Shown: in pieces, positions 1 to 6,041 of the stretch
Position numbering within the stretch: position 1 is the first letter of the stretch
Layout of the letters: the number at the start of each line of letters is the position of its first letter
The notes under the pieces: model-generated
Database searches by the model: none
Told to the model about the DNA's origin: nothing
The model's input: the letters and a program-made list of their open reading frames with translations, nothing else
Translations under genes and position numbers: made by a program
NCBI GenBank assembly: GCA_964640195.1
Contig: CAZXIC010000023.1
Span: 1-15,329, forward strand
From: CAZXIC01 sp964640195
Lineage (GTDB): Archaea > Iainarchaeota > Iainarchaeia > Iainarchaeales > GCA-2688035
DNA length: 15,329 nt
Direction: 5' to 3'

Positions 1-423
1 CTTGTATCCCCCGCTCAGCAACCTCCTCAACCACGGTGATTGGAAATCCGAATCAGGATGGTACCTTGAGCATATTGCTATGTCATAGCCTTGCCTTACT
101 TTTTCAACTGCTGGCTTAAGATATTTGCAGTCAATCTCCAGGTCTGCGTCAATGAATGCCGCAATTTCCCCTTCTGCCTGCCCAAAGCCGATTGAAAGCG
201 CTCTGCCCTTTCCAAGCCTCTGCTCTCTGTGGATATACCTTGCCCTTTTGTTCTTTTTCGCAATAGCGGCAGCTATCTTTTCTGTGGCATCAGGGCTGCC
301 GCCTTCGACAAGCAAGATTTCGTAGTCCTTTGTTATGCATCTTAGTTCCCTCTCGATTTTTTCCACGTTTTTTTCAAGGAAATCTGCTGCCCCGTAAGCA
401 GGGACTATCACCGATATCTCCAT
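1..423 (-). CDS. Glycosyltransferase family 2, DPM1/ALG5-like (N-terminal 141 residues, cut by left edge)
   Basis: The reading frame opens with ATG at 423-421 and stays open for 141 codons to the first base of the window, so the C-terminus is missing. The N-terminus is a clear GT-A/GT2 nucleotide-diphospho-sugar transferase: β1 motif ISVIVPAY (residues 3-10), the donor-binding segment LLVEGGSPDAT (37-47), the GKGRALSIGF helix start (71-80) and the metal-binding D-A-D in FIDADLE (90-96). The order and spacing match dolichol/polyprenol-phosphate sugar synthases, which move a sugar from a nucleotide donor to polyprenol phosphate at the cytoplasmic membrane face. The second motif is unusual: E40-G41-G42-S43 replaces the common D-D-G-S. 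Whether membrane helices follow the catalytic domain cannot be seen. It is transcribed divergently from the methyltransferase at 490. Family is secure; the sugar is unknown. Confidence 0.9.
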   Translation of the reverse strand, partial: MEISVIVPAYGAADFLEKNVEKIERELRCITKDYEILLVEGGSPDATEKIAAAIAKKNKRARYIHREQRLGKGRALSIGFGQAEGEIAAFIDADLEIDCKYLKPAVEKVRQGYDIAICSRYHPDSDFQSPWLRRLLSGGYK

Positions 424-451
424 CTACAACGCTGCTTAAAGAAAGAATTGA

Positions 452-468
452 AAATATTTATATTATTA
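452..468. promoter_or_regulatory. Shared AT-rich TATA region of a divergent promoter
   Basis: The 66-bp gap between the divergent starts at 423 (minus) and 490 (plus) contains AAATATTTATATTATTAA, which reads as an archaeal TATA box on either strand. Its centre is about 30 bases from the plus start and 36 bases from the minus start. With the usual archaeal TATA-to-transcription-start distance of about 26 bases, the plus transcript would begin at or just before its ATG, and no Shine-Dalgarno precedes that ATG. A leaderless message is therefore likely. The site is inferred from composition and spacing only. Confidence 0.5.
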
Positions 469-489
469 AGCTAGTATATTTTCTCTTCA

Positions 490-1131
490 ATGAACTGCAC
501 TGAAATACAAGAAAGAATAGCTGATTTGGATAGGCACGAAGCAATGTATTGCTCTTCGAATCCTCTGGAAAGGCGTTTTCATAAACATAGGCTAAAAATA
601 ATAGTTGGGTTGGCGAAAAAATTTTTTTCAAAGGGAAAAATTCTCGAAGTCGGTTGCGGGGACGGCTTTCTTTCAAGAGAGTTGGCTGAAAACATTGAAA
701 ATGCAAGGGTCTTCGGCATTGACTTGTCCAAAAAGAGAATTGAAAGGGCTAAAAGAAAGAATGGAAAGGCCGTGTTTTCAGTTGGCGATGCAACAAACCT
801 TCGTTTCAAAGACAATTCATTTGATTTAACAATTGCCTCAGAGGTTTTGGAACACATCCCTGATTTCAAAAAAGCAGTTGAGGAGATTAAAAGAGTAACC
901 AAGAAAGATGGAAAAATACTTGTCTCCGTTCCAAATGAATTCAACTGGAGATTGGGAAGACTATCCACTGTAAAAACCCCTATAAGAACACCAGACCACA
1001 TAAATTCATTCAATCCAAAAAATTTGGAAAAACTATTCGGCACGAAGCCAACTGAATCGCAAACAATCCCCTCTTTACCCTTTGTTTTTTCTTTAACGTT
1101 TATCGCAGTTTATCCTTTAAATCAGAAATAA
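490..1131 (+). CDS. Class I SAM-dependent methyltransferase (Methyltransf_11-like)
   Basis: This 213-residue cytoplasmic protein has the full Rossmann methyltransferase signature: motif I ILEVGCGDG (51-59), the acidic residue ending β2 in GIDLS (D78), motif II-like GDATNLRF (99-106), and FDLTIASEVLEHI (111-123), the Methyltransf_11 β4 hallmark. A VSVPNE strand follows at 145-150. It should transfer a methyl group from S-adenosylmethionine to a small molecule, most plausibly a sugar or lipid-linked glycan given the surrounding glycosyltransferases; the acceptor is unknown. No ribosome-binding site precedes the ATG, consistent with a leaderless transcript from the 452-468 TATA region. Its DNA is visibly richer in A+T (AAA, AAT, ATT codons) than the genes downstream, so it may have been acquired separately. 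The next gene starts 23 bp after its stop. Confidence 0.9.
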   Translation: MNCTEIQERIADLDRHEAMYCSSNPLERRFHKHRLKIIVGLAKKFFSKGKILEVGCGDGFLSRELAENIENARVFGIDLSKKRIERAKRKNGKAVFSVGDATNLRFKDNSFDLTIASEVLEHIPDFKKAVEEIKRVTKKDGKILVSVPNEFNWRLGRLSTVKTPIRTPDHINSFNPKNLEKLFGTKPTESQTIPSLPFVFSLTFIAVYPLNQK

Positions 1132-1154
1132 AATAAGAATGCAATTTTATTTGG

Positions 1155-3200
1155 GTGGTTTTATTGCAAAGGGAAATTTTTTCTAATGTGCTCCCGATTG
1201 CATTATACTTTTTGATAGCAACTGCTTTCTTCCTGCCTGTCCTGCTGAGCCCTGACAGCGTTTTTCTGGGGTATTTCGCGGACATAGGCATGTCCCTGCA
1301 AACACTTGCCTTCATGCAGTACAATCTGGAGCATGGGATAGACTCAACGCACAGCGACCTGCTGAATGCGCCTTTCGGCTCTGACATAAGCCAGTACGGC
1401 AACTTTGAGCCCTCGGTTGTTTTCCTTGTTTTTCCCCTATCGCTTGCCACAACGCCTCTGGCTGCCTACAACATAATGCTGTTTCTTGGCCCACTGCTTT
1501 CCGCAATTGCAATGTATTTCCTCGCAAGGCACTTTATTAAAAGCAGGCACGCCTGCTTCATCTCAGGCATAATCTACGGCTTTTCCCCCTACATTCTCGC
1601 AAGGGCGGTTGCAGCACACATCAGCCTGGTCCACGGTGCTTGGGTTGCTTTATACGTTCTGGCGCTTTTCAGGTTCAATGAAAAGAAGAGCTGGGCAAAT
1701 GCATTGTTTCTTGGCGTATCGCTTGCAGCGGTTGGCTTTTTCAGCTACTACTACCTCTACTTTGCAGTTATTTCCACAGGCATTTTTTACCTCTACAAAT
1801 TCTGGGGCGCAAGGAAGGAATTGCCTTTCAGGGCAAGGAAGGCGCTGCGCAGCCCTGCTGCTTTTGTCTCTGAACAAAGGCACTATTTGGCTGCAATAAC
1901 TGTGTTCCTCCTGCTTTTCTCTGTCTTAATCCTGCCTTTTGTCTTGGCAATGCTGCTACATTCCGAGAGCTCCATTGCCAGGGGCGTGCTTGGCGGCAGA
2001 ACCAACATCATGCACGCAGTCTATCTCTCTGCCTGGCCGCACCTTTTCCTGACCCCTTCCGTCTACCATCCGCTATTCAAGGAGCCTGTTTCAGAGTTTT
2101 TGCTCACCCTGCCCGGAATGAATTTCACTGGTGCAACGGTTTTCATTGGCTTTACTGCCTTGGCTCTTTCTCTCTTTGCTTTGATTAAGCACAGGGGAAA
2201 CCGCTTCGTGCGATTCTTTCTGTTCGCAGCAGTAGCAACCTTAATCCTTGCAATAGGGCCCTTTATGAGATACACTCCATTTCTCGGGCTAACAATTACT
2301 TTTGTGCCGGCAATGCTTGCAATTTACAGCAGCTACGCAGGCAACATTAGATGGGCGAAGATTTTCGCGCTTGCTTTTGCCGCACTGCTTTTCTTTCCAT
2401 TGCTCTACCCCCTGTTGCCACTGATTCAGCAGCCTGCCGCACAACTGATTGGCTTGCCGCAGCTGCAACAGGCTTCAACGCCAGAGGTTATCCAGCACCT
2501 GGAAAAGTACAAAATGCTGCCGATTCCAATGCCTTCCCTACCCCTCTTCCTAGCCCTCCCATTGTTCAGGATGCTTGCAAGGCTTGATATAATCCTCATG
2601 CTTTGCATTGCAGTAATAGCAGGCTTTGGTGTGCAGTCGCTGCTTGAGAGGGCGCCCAGCGTGAATAAAAAGCATGCCCTCACATTCCTTTTCTCAGCGC
2701 TGATTCTATTCGAGGCAATAAACTTTCCACCTTACATGCTGACTGATGCAAGCGAAACACCGCCGGAATACGCGTGGCTTGCAGAGCAGCCAGGCAGTCC
2801 CATTGTCTTGGAGTACCCAATAGGCTGGGAGTACTTTTACTCGTTTTACCAGTTAAAGCACATGAAGCCGATTATGAACGGCGGCGTCAGCGGTGAATTC
2901 GAGATACTCAGACCGCACATCCTTGACCCAACAAGGGCTGAAACTCTTTCAATACTCGCAGGCTTTGGCGTCAAGTACGTCATCACCCACGACGACTATT
3001 TTCTTGAGCAGATTCCAGATTCCTTGCCTGACAAAAAGTTCGCCCTAAGGTGGATGTCCAACGAAGAGAGCAGGCAGTTTACAAGGCTGCTGGATGAAAC
3101 CCATGAAAGTTTGCCGGGAATTGAGCTTGTAAAAGAATTCTCACACGCAAAGGTTTACAGAATAACAGCAGAGCCAAAGGAATTCATGTTCGGTGCTTAG
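1155..3200 (+). CDS. Large polytopic membrane protein with soluble C-terminal domain, GT-C / YfhO-like
   Basis: This 681-residue protein has about 12 hydrophobic helices (from residues 10-32 to about 507-526) and then a soluble region of about 150 residues (530-681). The first extramembrane loop after helix 1 carries acidic residues (FADIGMSLQ, 41-49; HSDLLNAPFGSD, 66-77), as GT-C glycosyltransferases do where the catalytic Asp sits. A P-x-F-R-M-L-A-R segment (469-476) before a late helix resembles conserved sites in YfhO-like and archaeal GT-C-like proteins. Such enzymes usually transfer sugars from polyprenol-phosphate donors on the outer membrane face. The GTG at 1155 gives a complete first helix. 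It has no clear ribosome-binding site, but an AAATAAAATA stretch lies about 26 bases upstream. The membrane nature is certain; the GT-C function is inferred, as no diagnostic catalytic motif was identified. Confidence 0.8.
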   Translation: MVLLQREIFSNVLPIALYFLIATAFFLPVLLSPDSVFLGYFADIGMSLQTLAFMQYNLEHGIDSTHSDLLNAPFGSDISQYGNFEPSVVFLVFPLSLATTPLAAYNIMLFLGPLLSAIAMYFLARHFIKSRHACFISGIIYGFSPYILARAVAAHISLVHGAWVALYVLALFRFNEKKSWANALFLGVSLAAVGFFSYYYLYFAVISTGIFYLYKFWGARKELPFRARKALRSPAAFVSEQRHYLAAITVFLLLFSVLILPFVLAMLLHSESSIARGVLGGRTNIMHAVYLSAWPHLFLTPSVYHPLFKEPVSEFLLTLPGMNFTGATVFIGFTALALSLFALIKHRGNRFVRFFLFAAVATLILAIGPFMRYTPFLGLTITFVPAMLAIYSSYAGNIRWAKIFALAFAALLFFPLLYPLLPLIQQPAAQLIGLPQLQQASTPEVIQHLEKYKMLPIPMPSLPLFLALPLFRMLARLDIILMLCIAVIAGFGVQSLLERAPSVNKKHALTFLFSALILFEAINFPPYMLTDASETPPEYAWLAEQPGSPIVLEYPIGWEYFYSFYQLKHMKPIMNGGVSGEFEILRPHILDPTRAETLSILAGFGVKYVITHDDYFLEQIPDSLPDKKFALRWMSNEESRQFTRLLDETHESLPGIELVKEFSHAKVYRITAEPKEFMFGA

Positions 3201-3281
3201 AAGCGAATGCAAGGCTTTTTTATTGGTTTGGTTACAGGGTGTATTTTGGTTTTTGTATTGTTTTGAGTTGAGGCGAGGCGC
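3201..3281 (+). other. T-rich spacer with possible oligo-T terminator or internal promoter
   Basis: This 81-bp gap is the longest within the left plus-strand run. It is rich in T on the plus strand, including six Ts at 3215-3220 and several T4-T5 stretches up to 3264. Archaeal RNA polymerase terminates at such oligo-T tracts, but TTTTTTATTGG could also act as a weak TATA element. There is no strong hairpin. A GAGG ribosome-binding core at 3270-3273 serves the next gene. Confidence 0.3.
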
Positions 3282-3818
3282 GTGAAACGCAAAGCAATAA
3301 TGCTGTACGACTCCTTCCGGTGGGGATGGCATTTTAAAGGCGTCCTGCGGGAAGCCGTAAAACTGGCAGGGCTGCAAAAGCATGGCTCGGTTTTGGATTT
3401 TGGCTGCGAGCAGCAAACGTTAAAGCGCTTCCTGCCAGAGGACGTAGTTTACCATGGCTACGACATGCTGCCGGCTTATTCGCCTGTAAAAGACTACAGG
3501 GCATTGAAAGGCATTGATGTGGTTTTCGCCCTAAACGTTTTGGAGCATTTTGTTGGAAGGAAGGAACTGCGGGCAGCCCTGAAAAATTTCAGGAAAATCG
3601 GGGCAAAAAAGGTTGTTGTTGCATTGCCCAACGAGAACAGCGTTTTTAACAGGTTTCTTCGCTTCGTTTCCGGCTATGATGCCCTGAACTTTTTCCACCA
3701 TCCGATTGCAATGAGGGCAGTCGTGCAGGAATTGTCAAGGGAGTTTGGTCCACCGGTTGTCTGCAAGCGCTTTCATCTGGTGCAGTTTTTAGCTGTGTAC
3801 GAATTGGGCAGGCAGTGA
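3282..3818 (+). CDS. Methyltransferase-fold protein with degenerate SAM motif I
   Basis: This 178-residue soluble protein shows the order of a class I methyltransferase: motif I position VLDFGCEQQ (37-45), a β2 end YHGYDM (57-62), and VVFALNVLEHF (80-90), which is close to the Methyltransf_11 β4 motif; VVVALPNENS (111-120) follows as the usual next strand. The glycine loop is degenerate: the classic G-x-G-x-G is reduced to F-G-C-E-Q-Q, so SAM binding may be weak, altered or lost. It is also short for the family. The GTG start at 3282 has a GAGG core 8 bases upstream and gives a compact N-terminus (MKRKAIML). It sits just before the GT2 at 3844, so a role in modifying the same glycan is plausible. 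It could instead be a non-enzymatic partner of a glycosyltransferase. Confidence 0.8.
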   Translation: MKRKAIMLYDSFRWGWHFKGVLREAVKLAGLQKHGSVLDFGCEQQTLKRFLPEDVVYHGYDMLPAYSPVKDYRALKGIDVVFALNVLEHFVGRKELRAALKNFRKIGAKKVVVALPNENSVFNRFLRFVSGYDALNFFHHPIAMRAVVQELSREFGPPVVCKRFHLVQFLAVYELGRQ

Positions 3819-3832
3819 ATCCAATTTAAGAA

Positions 3833-3836
3833 GGTG
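3833..3836 (+). promoter_or_regulatory. Ribosome-binding site GGTG supporting a TTG start
   Basis: GGTG lies 7 bases before the TTG at 3844. It matches the 3' end of archaeal 16S rRNA (core GGAGGTGAT) and fixes that TTG as the start, directly ahead of the N-terminal GT2 strand LSVIVPAYNEE. Confidence 0.6.
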
Positions 3837-3843
3837 CAGGAGA

Positions 3844-4566
3844 TTGCCTAAAAACAGGTTGAGTGTAATTGTTCCGGCTTACAACGAGGAAACAAGGCTT
3901 GAGCCATTTTTGCTGCAGTTGATTCGGTTCAAGAAAAGGAATAGCTTCATTCTTGAGATAATTGTTGTGAACGACGGCAGCACTGACAACACTCAGCAGC
4001 TGCTTGACAAGTACAGGAAGAGCATAAAAATCGTTTCCTACAGCAGAAACAGGGGCAAGGGCTATGCAGTCAAGCAAGGCATCCTTGCTGCAAAGGGCGA
4101 TTTGATTGCGTTTATGGATGCAGACGGTGCGACTCCTGCTTCGCAGCTTGCAGAGATGTACGCAGCGCTGCAGGGCAACGACGTTGTTGTCGGGAACAGG
4201 AAAACCAAGAAAGCAAGGATTGTTGCAAGGCAGCCGCTGTACAGGCGTTTTCTAAGCTGGGGTTTCAATGCAACTGTTGCCCTGTTGTTTAATTTCAACG
4301 TGAAGGACGTGCTGTGCGGCTTCAAGGGCATGAAGGCATCACTTGCGAAGCAGATTGCAAAACAGATGGTTTCAAACAGGTGGGTGTTTGACGTTGAAAT
4401 AATTGCAAGGGCAACTGCAATGAACGCAAAAATAGGCGTTGTCCCGATTCAGTGGAGGCACATTGGCGGAAGCAAAATGAAGGTAGGGCTCAACACCTTT
4501 AGGATACTTATAGAGCTTTTTAGGCTTAGGGCTGCCCTGCGAAAAGCAGATTGGCGTTCAAGCTAA
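3844..4566 (+). CDS. Dolichol/polyprenol-phosphate glucosyltransferase-like GT2 (ALG5/DPG synthase type)
   Basis: This 240-residue GT-A enzyme resembles dolichyl-phosphate β-glucosyltransferase (ALG5, DPG_synthase group), which transfers glucose or another sugar from a nucleotide donor to polyprenol phosphate. Visible motifs are LSVIVPAYNEE (6-16), IIVVNDGSTDNT (39-50), SRNRGKGYAVKQG (67-79), the metal-binding MDADGAT (91-97), GNRKT (117-121), the family CGFKGMKAS segment (158-166), WVFDVEIIARA (180-190) and the late WRHIGGSKMKV motif (204-214). D-A-D-G-A-T and C-G-F-K are typical of the ALG5 branch. There are no strong C-terminal membrane helices, so it is probably peripheral on the cytoplasmic face. 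Its product would be the natural donor for the GT-C proteins at 1155 and 6042. The exact sugar is unknown. Confidence 0.9.
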   Translation: MPKNRLSVIVPAYNEETRLEPFLLQLIRFKKRNSFILEIIVVNDGSTDNTQQLLDKYRKSIKIVSYSRNRGKGYAVKQGILAAKGDLIAFMDADGATPASQLAEMYAALQGNDVVVGNRKTKKARIVARQPLYRRFLSWGFNATVALLFNFNVKDVLCGFKGMKASLAKQIAKQMVSNRWVFDVEIIARATAMNAKIGVVPIQWRHIGGSKMKVGLNTFRILIELFRLRAALRKADWRSS

Positions 4567-4613
4567 AACGTTTTTAACTTGTCGTTGATTAATTTTTAAA
4601 GGAGCGGTTTTTC
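4567..4613 (+). promoter_or_regulatory. AT-rich spacer with GGAG ribosome-binding site and possible weak promoter
   Basis: The 47-bp gap contains CGTTTTTAACTTG and TTAATTTTTAAA, either of which could be a weak TATA element or an oligo-T terminator. It ends with AAAGGAG; the GGAG core at 4601-4604 is 9 bases before the TTG at 4614 and supports that unusual start. The ribosome-binding site is well supported; the promoter reading is tentative. Confidence 0.4.
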
Positions 4614-6023
4614 TTGGCCAGGGTATTGCTTTTGAATCCACCGACAGCGAGGACAGAGCTGTACAAAAGGGGCGCTGCAATAGTCCAGTCAAAGGTTGAG
4701 CCCTTGGGCATTGCCTACATCGCAGCTGTTCTTGAGGAAGCAGGGCATGATGTCAGGATAATTGACGGCATTGCAGAGGAAAAAAGCCTGCAGCAGATTG
4801 TGAGGCAGGCACAGCATTTTGATTTTGTGGGCGTAAGCGCCTGCACTTCCTTTGCGAAGAGGGCTTTTGAGGCAGTGAATGCAATCAAGGAGGCAAGCGG
4901 TGCACCTATTATTTTTGGCGGACCGCATGCCACTGTTCTTCCGCAGGAAGTGGTTGAAAACAAGAGCGTTGATTTTGTTGTAGTAGGTGAGGGCGAGTAT
5001 ACGGTAAGGGATTTGGTCAGTGCGGTTGAAAACGGGAAGAAGGTTGAAAAAGTTCAGGGTTTATACTTCAAGAAGGGGAAAAAGCTGCGCTTTACTGGGC
5101 AGAGGCCATTTGTAAAAGACGTTGACCAGTTACCAATGCCTGCCAGGCATCTGCTGCCAATGCATTTGTATACTGGAAGTGAGTCAAGGGCAAAAAGGCT
5201 GCCATCCCATAGCCTTATCACAAGCAGGGGCTGCCCCTTCAGCTGCAGCTTTTGCGGGCACATCTTTGGCAGGAATTTCAGACCCCATTCGCCTAAAAGG
5301 GTCTTGGAGGAAATGCAGCTGCTGGTTGAAAAGTACAAGACAAGGGACCTTGGTTTTTGGGACGACAACTTCACAGTGGACAAGAAGAGAGTCATAAAGA
5401 TATGTGAAATGATGAAGGAGCGCAACTGGGATGTTACGTCAAGCTGTGAGGCAAGAGTTGACTGCGTTGACGCCAGCGTCCTAAAAGCCTTGAAGGGAGC
5501 GGGGTGTGAGTTCATCCTTTACGGCGTTGAAAGCGGCAGCCAGAGGGTCCTTGATTCTATTAGAAAAGGGTTTTTAAAGGACAAGGTGAGGGAAACCTTC
5601 AGGCTCACAAAGAGAATAGGCATAGGGATAAGGGGCTATTTCCTGATTGGGCTGCCAGGCGAGACAAGGCACGACATTTTGCAAACAATCCAATTTGCAA
5701 AGGAACTCAACCCAACTGTTGCAACATTCACTTTGTTCACGCCACTGCCTGGAACAGACGCCTATACAAAGGCTGTTAAGAGCGGCGAGCTGCGGAAGCC
5801 TTTTTACTGGCACGAAGAAGTGCTGCCTGACTTCAATTTCTTGGAGAAGCCGATTTGCGTGCCAACCGGAATGACGGCAGATGAACTGCTCAAGCTCCAC
5901 AGGAAAGCTTACTGGGATTTCTACCTGAGGCCAGGTTACGTCCTGCAGCGGATTGCTTCGATAAGGGATTTCGATGATGTCAAAAGGATGGTAACTGGCT
6001 TTTTCGCCGTAATGAATACGTAA
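4614..6023 (+). CDS. B12-binding-domain radical SAM enzyme
   Basis: This 469-residue protein has two modules. Residues 1 to about 140 form a cobalamin-binding-like Rossmann domain: VLLLNPP (4-10), EPLGIAYIAAVLEEAGHDVRI (29-49), FGGPHATVLP (101-110), VGEGEYTVRDL (124-134). From about 200 comes the radical SAM barrel with the cluster motif C-x3-C-x2-C at Cys207, Cys211 and Cys214 (SRGCPFSCSFCG), then GFWDDNF (247-253), GVESGSQ (304-310) and FLIGLPGET (343-351). This order defines the cobalamin-dependent radical SAM class, often methylases of unactivated carbons, though BchE- and HpnJ-like members do other chemistry. No D-x-H-x-x-G lower-ligand motif is seen, which is common in this class. It lies between a DolP-sugar synthase and a GT39-like enzyme, so its substrate may be a lipid carrier or glycan (inference). 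Confidence 0.92.
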   Translation: MARVLLLNPPTARTELYKRGAAIVQSKVEPLGIAYIAAVLEEAGHDVRIIDGIAEEKSLQQIVRQAQHFDFVGVSACTSFAKRAFEAVNAIKEASGAPIIFGGPHATVLPQEVVENKSVDFVVVGEGEYTVRDLVSAVENGKKVEKVQGLYFKKGKKLRFTGQRPFVKDVDQLPMPARHLLPMHLYTGSESRAKRLPSHSLITSRGCPFSCSFCGHIFGRNFRPHSPKRVLEEMQLLVEKYKTRDLGFWDDNFTVDKKRVIKICEMMKERNWDVTSSCEARVDCVDASVLKALKGAGCEFILYGVESGSQRVLDSIRKGFLKDKVRETFRLTKRIGIGIRGYFLIGLPGETRHDILQTIQFAKELNPTVATFTLFTPLPGTDAYTKAVKSGELRKPFYWHEEVLPDFNFLEKPICVPTGMTADELLKLHRKAYWDFYLRPGYVLQRIASIRDFDDVKRMVTGFFAVMNT

Positions 6024-6041
6024 TGGATTGAGTGTTTCTCC

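Noticed and set aside
125..325. 66-codon plus-strand open frame at the left edge
   Set aside because: Shadow of the minus-strand GT2, which carries the conserved GT2 motifs.
579..1043. 154-codon minus-strand open frame
   Set aside because: Antisense to a methyltransferase with all its motifs in the plus frame; the minus translation has no domain features.
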